Made by a program: the position numbers and the translations under genes
NCBI GenBank assembly: GCA_027343785.1
Contig: DAHWKF010000110.1
Location: 1-13,648, forward strand
Length of the DNA stretch: 13,648 nt
Direction of reading: 5' to 3'
DNA from: Leptospirillum sp.
GTDB taxonomy: Bacteria; Nitrospirota; Leptospirillia; Leptospirillales; Leptospirillaceae
Part shown: positions 1-6,592 of the stretch, in pieces
Layout: each line of letters opens with the position of its first letter
Numbering within the stretch: the first letter of the stretch is position 1
The notes under the pieces: generated by a model
Seen by the model: only the letters and a program-made list of their open reading frames with translations
Databases searched by the model: none
What the model was told of the DNA's origin: nothing

Positions 1-104
1 TTTCTCGCAAAGCCCGGATAGGCATGGGCCGACTTCGGCTGGAAGAACACCGCGACGGATGCCAGGGCAAAGAGCGAGACGAACATCAGAAGAGTTCTTC
101 TCAT
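1..104 (-). CDS. N-terminus of an exported protein, possibly cytochrome-like (partial)
   Basis: Only the first 34 codons or so are inside the window; the gene runs off the left edge. The ATG at 104 follows an AGGA ribosome site at 8 bases. The product begins with two Arg residues, a hydrophobic stretch (about residues 4-21) and an AHA cleavage-type motif near residues 26-28, so it should be a Sec signal peptide with the mature protein outside the cytoplasm. The mature start (YPGFAR) resembles the opening of some exported c-type cytochromes, where a CxxCH follows shortly, but that motif would lie outside the window, so the family is a guess. A consensus promoter at 316-344 points toward it. 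Confidence 0.6.
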   Translation of the reverse strand, partial: MRRTLLMFVSLFALASVAVFFQPKSAHAYPGFAR

Positions 105-139
105 CACTTCGGTCCTTTCGTTAAATGAAAAAACCATTT

Positions 140-162
140 CGGAGGAAGTAAGTCTTCCTCCG
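140..162 (-). promoter_or_regulatory. Hairpin in the leader of the exported-protein gene
   Basis: Perfect 9-bp inverted repeat (CGGAGGAAG / CTTCCTCCG) with a 5-base loop. On the minus strand it is followed, after about six bases, by a short T run. It lies 36 bases upstream of the start codon at 104, so it is either a weak terminator or attenuator for transcripts from the promoter at 316-344, or an mRNA-stabilising leader hairpin. The wider stretch 105-508 has no convincing gene and is AT-rich in its middle. Confidence 0.45.
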
Positions 163-315
163 GAGATTCCTGAAGTACCGGAAAATAAAAACAGAAAAAC
201 AACTAATTTATCAGCACAGACAAGTCCCACCCCTTTTGTTCTACCATCTCAAAAATACAGAGATCCCTGAACAATGACGATCGAAGCGAGAGCGATTCTG
301 TGATGAATACTCGAA

Positions 316-344
316 ATAATACTTCTCCATAACAATACTGTCAA
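316..344 (-). promoter_or_regulatory. Consensus sigma-70 promoter
   Basis: On the minus strand a perfect -35 TTGACA (339-344), a 17-base spacer and -10 TATTAT (316-321). Transcription would start near 309 and run leftward toward the gene starting at 104, giving a leader of about 200 bases. The -10 region contains a 13-base word (314-326) repeated near the replication-operon promoter at 12142-12166. Confidence 0.7.
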
Positions 345-508
345 GCGTTTATTACGAAAAAAATAACGGGTATTTTCCATTGTGCGAGAAAGAAAACTGA
401 AGTAAAAATTGAGAGAGAAGCTCCTGGCCGCCTCTTTCCTATCCTCTCGTTCCTTTTCTCCGCAGCGGCCGCCCTTCTCCTGGGCGGTTCTGGAACGGTT
501 TTTCTCCC

Positions 509-574
509 TTAAACGGCAAGATCCTTCGATACTTCTTCCTTTTCTTCTTTCCGCTCCTTCCTTCCCTGCTCCAT
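509..574 (-). CDS. Possible 21-residue basic/acidic peptide downstream of the RHH remnant
   Basis: A short reading frame whose ATG overlaps the TGA of the preceding RHH remnant (TGATG arrangement), which suggests translational coupling in the original operon. The peptide is almost entirely Lys, Arg and Glu. It may be the start of a truncated downstream gene rather than a functional product. I recognise no family. Confidence 0.25.
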   Translation of the reverse strand: MEQGRKERKEEKEEVSKDLAV

Positions 575-780
575 CACGTCAGGTCCTTCCCGACCTCCTT
601 GGCCGCCTGGACCAGGAGCCGTCCGATCACCTGGTTCGCCGTCTCTCCCGTCTTCACCATGACCGCCTTGAGCGCGATCGCGTCCCGTATCGTCAGGTTG
701 TAGGTCCGGATCCGGAGTTCCTCGAGCTTCGCCAGGGTTTCTCTTCCTCTGCCGTGGATCCGGATAATTCTGAAGATGAA
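574..780 (-). pseudogene. RHH (CopG/Arc-type) gene lacking its 5' end
   Basis: An open frame of 68 codons bounded upstream by TAG (781-783) with no ATG or GTG start. Its last 50 residues read like a real RHH protein: a short basic beta-strand (YNLTIRD) followed by two amphipathic helices (through about AIALKAVMVKTGETANQVIG and on to LLVQAAKE). This would be a DNA-binding repressor or partition-type protein. The absent start and the abrupt junction with the monooxygenase-fold gene at about 780-786 indicate a 5' deletion. A CTG codon preceded by GAGGA could in principle start a shorter product, but that is unlikely. It is a different sequence from the intact RHH gene at 1143-1331. Confidence 0.55.
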
Positions 781-1073
781 CTAGAATATACCTTTTCATA
801 GTGCTCGACATTTGGAAACGGATCGTAGAAATGATGCAATAGCCTTTTCCAATCTTGATATGCTGGCGATCCCCGAAAGCCTTGAGTGTGATCTTCCAGC
901 GTTTCCCATTGGATGAACAGCATGTATCGATTTGGGTGTTCCACGCACTTTTGAAGCTGATGTGCGATATATCCTTTCATGGTGCAAATGATACCCTGTG
1001 CCCGATCAAATGCCGCTTCAAATTGGGATTCCTGCCCAATCTTCACGTTCAGAGTTGCCACTTCGAGAATCAT
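693..1073 (-). CDS. Antibiotic-biosynthesis-monooxygenase (ABM) fold protein with aberrant C-terminus
   Basis: Residues 1-96 match the small dimeric ABM/YgiN-like ferredoxin-fold family: an N-terminal strand MILEVATLNV, then a KIGQE turn, a central GYIAHQLQKC strand, WETLEDH, and a terminal HHFYDPFPNVEHYEKV segment. Family members act as cofactor-free monooxygenases on small aromatic or quinone-like substrates, or have unknown stress roles. The start is certain: AAGGAGG sits five bases before ATG 1073. Family members of this type are roughly 95-105 residues and usually stop just after this point. Here the frame continues for another 30 Ser/Glu/Arg-rich residues through the RHH remnant in a different frame, so the native stop seems to have been removed by a rearrangement near 780-786. 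A putative RHH operator lies 69 bases upstream of the start. Confidence 0.8.
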   Translation of the reverse strand: MILEVATLNVKIGQESQFEAAFDRAQGIICTMKGYIAHQLQKCVEHPNRYMLFIQWETLEDHTQGFRGSPAYQDWKRLLHHFYDPFPNVEHYEKVYSSSSSELSGSTAEEEKPWRSSRNSGSGPTT

Positions 1074-1141
1074 CTATCCCTCCTTTTGCATAAGGTTTCC
1101 TTTGAGCGACCTAACGTCAAGTCAAAGTCTTCTCCCTCTGC

Positions 1142-1155
1142 GTTATCCAGTTAAC
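1142..1155. promoter_or_regulatory. Third RHH operator-like site, between repressor gene and ABM gene
   Basis: GTTATCCAGTTAAC matches 13 of 14 bases of the reverse complement of the operator at 1378-1391. It overlaps the stop codon of the RHH gene and precedes the ABM gene, so the same repressor could control ABM transcription. This is inference from sequence identity only. Confidence 0.5.
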
Positions 1156-1331
1156 GTTGCCGACCGGATCAGTTCCCGAATAACAGCAGACCTGTCCAGT
1201 CCCTTCTCCGCACAGAGCATGTCCAGTTTGGCCGCATCCTCCTGGTCCAGCAAAATTTCCGTCCTGTAAAACTTTCTCAGGTTCCGGATCCTCCATGCCC
1301 TGACTCTTTCAGAACCCGTCTTAGCGCCCAT
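1143..1331 (-). CDS. Small ribbon-helix-helix transcriptional repressor
   Basis: A 62-residue protein with a basic N-terminus (residues 1-22), a beta-strand FYRTEILLD (about 21-29), then two helices separated by a GLDRSA turn (about 31-58). This is the classic RHH arrangement of CopG/Arc/ParG-like dimers that insert an antiparallel beta-sheet into the DNA major groove. The ATG at 1331 has AAAGGAGG four bases upstream; upstream in-frame codons are ignored because the promoter and operators lie there. Two 14-bp palindromes flank the -10 element of its own promoter, so autorepression is likely. A third near-identical site follows the gene, ahead of the ABM gene. Its place between a relaxase gene and cargo also fits a mobilization accessory (TrwA-like) role, but it lacks the longer C-terminal domain of TrwA. 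Confidence 0.8.
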   Translation of the reverse strand: MGAKTGSERVRAWRIRNLRKFYRTEILLDQEDAAKLDMLCAEKGLDRSAVIRELIRSATLTG

Positions 1332-1350
1332 AACGCCTCCTTTGTATGGT

Positions 1351-1391
1351 GTTATCCGGATAACTTTAGTATACCATGTTAACCGGATAAC
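1351..1391 (-). promoter_or_regulatory. Autoregulated promoter with two palindromic operators
   Basis: On the minus strand an extended -10 (TGGTATACT; TATACT at 1368-1373) lies between two operator-like sites: a perfect palindrome GTTATCCGGATAAC (1351-1364), just downstream of the -10, and GTTAACCGGATAAC (1378-1391) over the spacer. The -35 is poor, as is common with extended -10 promoters. Site centres are 27 bp apart. Binding at either site would block RNA polymerase. Confidence 0.7.
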
Positions 1392-1538
1392 GAAAGGGGG
1401 TCCGATCCGTGCGGATACACCCCCTCTCCCTCGGCGTGGCGGCAGGATCCCCGCCGCACTCTGCCCGAAAAGACGGCCAGGGTGACTCTCCGGGATGATG
1501 ATGGGTGGGAGAGAAGAGCGACCGGAAACCTGCTTGCT

Positions 1539-1610
1539 CCCGCCCGCCGTCGGGCGCTCGGGCGGGTCTGTAAGCCTCCCGGCGCATAAGGGGGTGAAGC
1601 ACACGCCCCC
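1539..1610. repeat. Cluster of GC-rich inverted repeats downstream of the relaxase gene
   Basis: Two strong hairpins occur in the 250-base gap 1392-1640, which otherwise has no supported gene. One has 8-bp arms (CCCGCCCG 1539-1546 / CGGGCGGG 1559-1566). The other has arms GGGGGTG (1590-1596) and CAC-g-CCCCC (1602-1610) around a 5-base loop. Neither is followed by a clear T run on the minus strand, so they are not textbook terminators. They may be mRNA 3'-end stabilisers, protein-binding sites or the scar of a second transfer site. Confidence 0.5.
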
Positions 1611-1640
1611 CCAGCGATTGAAAGGGGAGTTGAATTCTTT

Positions 1641-4562
1641 TCACATCCCCATCTCCATCCCTTTCCTTTCCGGTTCATATTCCCGTTCTCTTTCCCGATC
1701 AATCGGCCGGATCCCTTCTTCCATCTTCCCGTGATGGCTGATCCCTGACGGGATCTCCCTTCCCTCCGCTTCCTTTTGGAGATCCCTTCCGATCGCCCGC
1801 TCCTCTTTCCTTTCTTTGTCGTCCATAATCTCGAAGTCCAGGACGTTCAACTTCTCGTTCTTCCGGATAGAGGCGAGAAGGGCCTTGACCTTTTCCAGCG
1901 GGCCATCGTATCCTTCCCGATCCTTCCGGGCTCCGAGTTCGACCCCTGTATGTTTGTCGAGAAATTCCCGGCAGACATCGAAATCCTTGTTCCAGTCTTC
2001 CGGAATCGAATGGACAAGCTCCGGCCGCTTTGAAAGCAACTGCTCGGTGAAATCGATCATCCGGTCCGTGGGAGCCAGTTCGATTCCCTGGTTCTGGACC
2101 ATCTTGTCGACCTGGTCCTCCGTCATCACGATCCGCGTTCCCTCCCGGTGCCGGGTCAACTGGACATAGAGAGCGTTCAGCCCCATGCCCGTGACCAAGT
2201 TCGAGGAAAAATCGACGGTCTCTCCCTGGCTCTTGTGGATCGTGATCGCATATCCATGGTCGATCTGAGCGTAGTCCCGCGGATCGAACCGGACCTCCGA
2301 TCCCTTGTCCATCCTCACAGTGAAAACGCAGTCCTTCCCGTCGTTCGTTACATCGATCTTCATCAGTGTTCCGGTCTCCCCGTTCATGACCCCCAGTTTC
2401 CTGTCGTTCTTCCTGAAATAGAGCCGATCCCCGGCCTGGAATTCCCGCTTTCCTTCTGAATTTCCGTCCCGGTCCCGGACGGTCGTCTCGACCCGGGGCC
2501 CGGAGAAGTGACCCCTTTCCGCCAGGACCTCTCTCGCCCTAGCATTCAGCTCCCGAACGTCGGCCCGACGGTATGCAGTGAGAAGCATCTTGTCGGGAAT
2601 AGCGGGATCGAAACGGTCCGCCCAGGTCTCGACGCTTTCTCGGATCGCTGCATCCCGGTCCCGGACGATCGTGATCATGTCGGCGTCGAGGTACTTTTGG
2701 AGTCCTTCCTTGACCTGTCCAGCACGGATCTCCCGGGAGGCCGCCTTTTGCCAGTCCTGCCGCTGCCGGCGGTTTTCCGTCAGCTCGGCGAAGCCCAGTT
2801 CCCTTTTCAACGTTTTGAAGGGATTTCCGGCGGCAACAGGAGGCACCTGGTTTTCGTCTCCGACCAGCAGGAGCTTCGCCCCCGCCTTTTCGGTCTCCCG
2901 GATCAGACCGGCCATGAGCCGCGTGTCGTTCATCGCCGCCTCGTCCACGACGACGACGGTCTTCTCCGTCAAGGTCCTCGTGGGTGGAACGGCCGTCCCG
3001 TCGTCGGTCTCGTATCCCTGGAGGTCCCGAAGAAGGGAGGCGAGGGTCTGGCTTTTGATCCCGGTGTCCTTTTCGAGCCCTGCCGCCTTCTTCCCCTGAA
3101 GACTGGCTCCCACGACTTCGAATCCTGAGGCCTCCAGGGCCATCCGGACCGGGACCAGGACCGTGCTCTTCCCGGCCCCGGCATGTCCTTCGAGAATCTT
3201 GATCCGACCAGCCTGGGTCGTCAGGTGCTCGGCCGCAGTCCGCTGTTCCTCCGAGAGGGAAAACCCTTTCTCGAATTCGAACCGGGCCATCGCAGCCCTG
3301 ACCGCTTCCGGGGTGAGGATATGCGACCTGTCGTCCTTTCCCTCCCGAGCCAAAGACTGGATCTCTTTCTCCAGGGCGAGCATTTCCCGGGTGGTATAGT
3401 AGATCTCTCCGTCCTTGCCCCGGAGTTTTACGACCTCCGGATCCCGCAGGAGGGCCGCGACTTCCGTCTTCACCTCCGAAAGGTTCCGGCCGCTCTGGGA
3501 GCACGCCACCCCGACGGCACGGAAGAGGTCCTTTTCCCGGAAAACCGCTTCCATCGCCGACAACTGCCGGAGGATTTCCGGGCGGTCGAGCGAAAAGGTA
3601 TCCTGATACGATCTCTTTTCCAGACCCCGGAGGGTTTGGAGTGATTCTGCCGTGACGCCGTGCTCCGCGGCGATCTTCGTCCACTGATCCCGGAGGACAT
3701 CCGCGTCCAGAACCTCCTTCCCCTTCCGGGTGTCCAGGGTAGCGACCTCGGACGCTTTCCCGCCCGAAAAGCCTCTCTCGGCCAAAGCCGCCTCGATCTG
3801 CGCCCGTCGTTTGGAGAATTCCTCTTCCAGTTCCGGCGGGATCCCGGCCAGGCGGAAATAGTCCCGGTCGGCCTCGATGTCGAACCCGAGCCCCCTGGCG
3901 ATTTCCGAGGACAGTTCGGCCCGGTACACGGCACCCAGGGCCAGCTTCCATTCGAAAAGCTCTTTTTCGTTCAGGGCTCCCCAAGTCCCGTCCGCTCTCA
4001 GACCGAGGTTCTGAAGCATGAGGTGAGTGTGGAGCTGGGGATCGAGCTCCCGGCTCGATCCGTGGCGGTAGGCGGCGGCCAGGAGCTTCACTTGCTCCTT
4101 CGTGATCGTTCCGTCCTTCGCGCTTCCCCGGCGTCCGAGAGCAAACTTCTCCTCGATGAAGGCCAGGGTCTTTTCGACCGCCCGGTCCTGGGCGGCCTCT
4201 ATGCCCTTCTTCACGTCCTCGTTTCCCACGGCCCAGGCGATGCTGACGGACTTCGGCGCGGAAAAGGTCAGATCGATCGCGTATCGACGGTTCTCCCCCG
4301 CCTTCTGGACCAAGGCCTCCCCTGTCCGGGGATCAAACCCCTGAAGGGTCCGGAGATGGTCGTCACGATCGACAGGCCCGGAGAGACCCAGGGCTTCCGC
4401 GGCGGATCCGATCCACTGGGAGGGGGTCTTGTCCGAGCCCTGGCTGTAGTAGTCCTCGACCGCCCCAACCTGTTTCTCCCTGTTCCGGTTCTCGTCAGGG
4501 TAGTCTGCGACGCCGGCCAGGTCCTGGGCCGTCTGTCCCTTCTTGACGGTGATCGACAGCAT
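1641..4562 (-). CDS. mobF: MobF-family relaxase-helicase (TrwC/TraI type)
   Basis: A 973-residue bifunctional DNA-transfer enzyme that nicks oriT, stays covalently bound to the 5' end and unwinds the transferred strand. The start at ATG 4562 (MLSITVKKG) is chosen because it matches the family N-terminus and has GGAG five bases upstream; an ATG at 4583 is weaker. Candidate catalytic tyrosines are Y21 and Y38/Y39. The metal-binding three-histidine motif is H167 with H178 and H180 (DPQLHTHL). TFSAPKSVS at 99-107 is typical of the family. The helicase half is RecD-like SF1: Walker A GHAGAGKST (459-467), VVVVDEAAM (536-544), LLLVGDENQVPPV (564-576), ITIHKSQGET (773-782) and YVQLTRHREGTR (799-810). 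The C-terminal tail is Arg/Glu-rich. It is shorter than F TraI and near R388 TrwC in size. Last gene of the mobilization operon, after a 174-base gap. Confidence 0.95.
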   Translation of the reverse strand: MLSITVKKGQTAQDLAGVADYPDENRNREKQVGAVEDYYSQGSDKTPSQWIGSAAEALGLSGPVDRDDHLRTLQGFDPRTGEALVQKAGENRRYAIDLTFSAPKSVSIAWAVGNEDVKKGIEAAQDRAVEKTLAFIEEKFALGRRGSAKDGTITKEQVKLLAAAYRHGSSRELDPQLHTHLMLQNLGLRADGTWGALNEKELFEWKLALGAVYRAELSSEIARGLGFDIEADRDYFRLAGIPPELEEEFSKRRAQIEAALAERGFSGGKASEVATLDTRKGKEVLDADVLRDQWTKIAAEHGVTAESLQTLRGLEKRSYQDTFSLDRPEILRQLSAMEAVFREKDLFRAVGVACSQSGRNLSEVKTEVAALLRDPEVVKLRGKDGEIYYTTREMLALEKEIQSLAREGKDDRSHILTPEAVRAAMARFEFEKGFSLSEEQRTAAEHLTTQAGRIKILEGHAGAGKSTVLVPVRMALEASGFEVVGASLQGKKAAGLEKDTGIKSQTLASLLRDLQGYETDDGTAVPPTRTLTEKTVVVVDEAAMNDTRLMAGLIRETEKAGAKLLLVGDENQVPPVAAGNPFKTLKRELGFAELTENRRQRQDWQKAASREIRAGQVKEGLQKYLDADMITIVRDRDAAIRESVETWADRFDPAIPDKMLLTAYRRADVRELNARAREVLAERGHFSGPRVETTVRDRDGNSEGKREFQAGDRLYFRKNDRKLGVMNGETGTLMKIDVTNDGKDCVFTVRMDKGSEVRFDPRDYAQIDHGYAITIHKSQGETVDFSSNLVTGMGLNALYVQLTRHREGTRIVMTEDQVDKMVQNQGIELAPTDRMIDFTEQLLSKRPELVHSIPEDWNKDFDVCREFLDKHTGVELGARKDREGYDGPLEKVKALLASIRKNEKLNVLDFEIMDDKERKEERAIGRDLQKEAEGREIPSGISHHGKMEEGIRPIDREREREYEPERKGMEMGM

Positions 4563-4633
4563 CGGATCTCCATTCCGTAACATGTTTCGTTATTTCCCCG
4601 TCCGGACCGATGCGCCGGGGCGGGAGCCCAGGC

Positions 4634-4677
4634 CCTTCCGGAGAGAACCCGCAACGTTCCCGGGGAAGGCCGGAAGG
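4634..4677 (-). promoter_or_regulatory. Nested inverted repeats in the gap before the relaxase gene
   Basis: Perfect 8-bp arms CCTTCCGG (4634-4641) and CCGGAAGG (4670-4677) enclose a smaller GAAC/GTTC pair. The gap 4563-4736 has no gene. The structure could tune relaxase expression relative to the upstream operon genes; there is no T run for a simple terminator and I see no convincing promoter. Confidence 0.4.
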
Positions 4678-4736
4678 CACAAGGGGAGCAGGGGAGAAAA
4701 GCAGATCTCTCCTATTCCCGGGCTTCCTCGTCTTTC

Positions 4737-5378
4737 TCATCGGACCCTCCATCCGTAAATCCCATCCTTGGCGGCTTGAGGGTAGCACCAGGTCGATCCA
4801 TCCATTTTTTGTTCGAGTTTCCATCCTGGAAGGTCGCAATTCATGAAGTGGCGGAAGTTCCCGCCGACCGCCACCCCGGAGGCATACCCTCCCGCAAGTC
4901 CTGTCCGGTAGGCCTCCCACCCGACCCCGCCGGCCAGGACAACCACCAGAACGACGGCCGTGATTCCCCCGATCAAAGCCCATTTTCGGGACTGGATCTT
5001 CAACGCCTGAGCATGGGTGCTCTGGACGATCTGATCGATCGCCCTCTGGACGGCGGCGCTCATCGTTTGGGAAAGCGCCTGGTTCAGGGCGGCCTTCGCC
5101 GCCTCCTGAGACTTTGCGATCTCCAGAGCCGCCTTCTCCCGGGCCGCCTTGACCTCCGCGGCGGTGGCGGCCGTCACCGCGGCGGAGGATTCACGGAGAG
5201 TCTGAGCGATCTTTTCGACACCGCCAACGGCATCCATCGCAAGCTCGACCAGGCACCAGGCCGGTTCGTTTTTGTCGATCTGGTACTTGTGCGCCGTTTT
5301 TACGATTTCGAGTTGACTTTCAGGGGGCACTTTCCCAAGCGCCCCGTCCATCATCGATTTTCCCTTTTCGGGTTCCAT
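4737..5378 (-). CDS. Single-pass membrane mobilization accessory protein (TraM/StbC-like position)
   Basis: A 213-residue protein with a soluble N-terminus (1-60), an Ala/Glu/Lys-rich probable coiled coil (about 61-130), one transmembrane helix (about 133-155, flanked by Arg/Lys) and a short C-terminal domain with two cysteines (C181 and C198) that could form a disulfide if periplasmic. The ATG at 5378 shares its A with the TAA of the ATPase gene (TAATG) and has AAGGA seven bases upstream; an upstream in-frame extension inside the ATPase gene is rejected. By order, ATPase partner and topology it fits the third gene of TraK-TraL-TraM (RP4) or StbA-StbB-StbC (R388) modules, which help position or transfer plasmid DNA. 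The family assignment is from context, not from recognised residues. Confidence 0.7.
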   Translation of the reverse strand: MEPEKGKSMMDGALGKVPPESQLEIVKTAHKYQIDKNEPAWCLVELAMDAVGGVEKIAQTLRESSAAVTAATAAEVKAAREKAALEIAKSQEAAKAALNQALSQTMSAAVQRAIDQIVQSTHAQALKIQSRKWALIGGITAVVLVVVLAGGVGWEAYRTGLAGGYASGVAVGGNFRHFMNCDLPGWKLEQKMDGSTWCYPQAAKDGIYGWRVR

Positions 5379-6103
5379 TAGTTCATCCTTTCGAAAATTG
5401 GTGATATGACAACGATCGCTTGTCTGTAAAACTCCCGGACGGAAATCTGGTCGAACAATCCCCATCCTTCCGGACGCTCCCCTTCGATCAGTCTGGCAAT
5501 CCGTCCTTCCGTGTTGTCGAGCTTCGAGAACGCCCCTGCATTTTTGAGCGCCGGGAAAGAAATCTCTCCGATCAACCCCTCCTTTCTCCGTTCATCCTTG
5601 TACCAATTGAAAACCTCAAGTCCCCCTTTGCATAACGGGTAGACAACCCAACGATTTTCAATGTCGACAACGCTCAAGAGCCCGGACCTTAAACTCTCGA
5701 TCATGGCTTCCGTGGCAACCGGCCCCTTATCGAGGCCATAGGTAACAATCAGTCGATATCCAAGCCCGTCCGCAAGTTCCCGGATCGCCCCGGCGAATTC
5801 GTCGATCGTCTCCCCCGCGCCCGAAGGAAGATTCACGACAACCCGCTCCGCGCCTTCTTTTTCGAGCCGATCCCCGAACCGGGCCAGGGCGTTCGCCGCA
5901 TCCCCGGCCCGATTAAGGTTCAACGCGGCCAGCGTAACATCCGGATCTTCCCGGTATCGTTTCCCCACATCCGGTTGCTTCGGGTCTGTTTCCACGAGCA
6001 TCAATCCCCCGGACTTCAGTGACCATTCAACCGCAAACGTTGCAGTCATCGACTTCCCGACACCACCCTTGTCCCCATGCGAAAAAAATAGAATCCGATT
6101 CAT
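5378..6103 (-). CDS. ParA/MinD-type P-loop ATPase of the TraL/StbB kind
   Basis: A 241-residue cytosolic ATPase. It opens MNRILFFSHGDKGGVGKS: a deviant Walker A with signature lysine K12 and catalytic lysine K17. A Walker A' region ETDPKQPDVGKRY follows at about 38-50, and VVVNLPSGAGE (about 88-98) occupies the Walker B/switch position. Length and layout match TraL of RP4 and StbB of R388, encoded beside oriT in MobP and MobF plasmids and thought to link plasmid positioning to transfer. ATG 6103 follows AAAGGGGG at about five bases and lies 11 bases after the TraK-like stop. Its own stop overlaps the next start. An ordinary segregation ParA is less likely because no ParB gene or parS array is present. 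Confidence 0.85.
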   Translation of the reverse strand: MNRILFFSHGDKGGVGKSMTATFAVEWSLKSGGLMLVETDPKQPDVGKRYREDPDVTLAALNLNRAGDAANALARFGDRLEKEGAERVVVNLPSGAGETIDEFAGAIRELADGLGYRLIVTYGLDKGPVATEAMIESLRSGLLSVVDIENRWVVYPLCKGGLEVFNWYKDERRKEGLIGEISFPALKNAGAFSKLDNTEGRIARLIEGERPEGWGLFDQISVREFYRQAIVVISPIFERMN

Positions 6104-6114
6104 GTGTTCCCCCT

Positions 6115-6534
6115 TTACATTTTTGGCATGCTGTTGAAAAGATCTTCCGGCTTCTGTTCCTCAATCAATCTTGCTCTGCCCGCGGTCGGAGGGACCGGCC
6201 TTTCCAGACCCGGGGATTTCTTCTTCTCTTCTTTCGGACCCGGGATCCACTTCTTCTCCGGCATCACCTCCTTTTCCTTTTTCGCCCGCCGTCGTCGCTC
6301 TTTTGAAAATGCGTCACGCATCCGGTTCTCCCGTCCGGCAAAATCACACTCGGCAGCGATCTCTCTCCAGGTGATTTTTGCCTCCCTGGCCGCAGCGATC
6401 GCGTCAAAATTCGCCGCCACAACACGGTATATGCTGTTCGAACCTTCCGGCGGCACTCTTCCGGCCCTGTCTACCAACGATATGAGACGGTCACTGATAT
6501 AACTTTGCCGCTCTTTGCCGCCCTGTGCCGCCAC
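6115..6534 (-). CDS. TraK/StbA-like oriT-binding protein
   Basis: A 139-residue, strongly basic protein with a compact N-terminal helical region containing NFDAIAAAREAKITWREIAAECDFAG (about 42-67, split by a probable turn), which resembles the DNA-binding helices of RP4 TraK-like and StbA-like proteins. A Lys/Arg run (79-96) and a low-complexity Pro/Lys tail ending in a short conserved-looking LF motif follow. The GTG start at 6534 has GGAGG eight bases upstream. The first codons lie inside the phased TGCCG repeat array (6504-6592), so the protein probably binds its own 5' region and autoregulates while shaping oriT. It is the first gene of the mobilization operon. The family call rests on composition, order and partners; primary-sequence similarity is modest. 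Confidence 0.65.
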   Translation of the reverse strand: MAAQGGKERQSYISDRLISLVDRAGRVPPEGSNSIYRVVAANFDAIAAAREAKITWREIAAECDFAGRENRMRDAFSKERRRRAKKEKEVMPEKKWIPGPKEEKKKSPGLERPVPPTAGRARLIEEQKPEDLFNSMPKM

Positions 6535-6592
6535 CTTGCCGCCCTCCCGCCTCTTTTTGCCGAATAATGCCGCCTAATGCCGATTTCCGCCG
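6504..6592. repeat. Helically phased TGCCG repeat array (probable TraK/StbA-like binding sites)
   Basis: The word TGCCG recurs with its G at 6507, 6517, 6527, 6538, 6559, 6569 and 6579, with degenerate CCG copies near 6549 and 6589 in the same phase. The period of 10-11 bp puts every copy on one DNA face. The array starts inside the TraK-like gene and ends next to the candidate nic hairpin. StbA of R388 binds comparable direct repeats beside oriT. Confidence 0.75.

Noticed and set aside
409..801. Plus-strand frame of 130 codons starting with TTG
   Set aside because: No ribosome site and low-complexity Ser/Pro/Arg/Leu content; it lies antisense to the RHH remnant and ABM gene end, which read as real protein.
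1088..1127. CTTTGA/TCAAAG dyad with TTGAC words, resembling a MerR-type operator upstream of the ABM gene
   Set aside because: The best -35/-10 pair has a 21-base spacer and a poor -10, and no MerR-family regulator gene is nearby.
2539..3984. Long minus-strand frame inside the relaxase gene, plus large plus-strand frames at 2508-3128 and 3660-4580
   Set aside because: Shadow frames of GC-rich coding DNA, rich in Gly, Arg and Pro; the relaxase frame carries all the recognised motifs.
5378..6103. Classical ParA of a ParABS partition system
   Set aside because: No ParB gene or centromere-like site is adjacent; order and partners match TraL/StbB mobilization ATPases instead.
6504..6592. CRISPR array
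   Set aside because: Repeats are 5-8 bases at one helical turn with no spacers and no cas genes; this is a protein-binding array.
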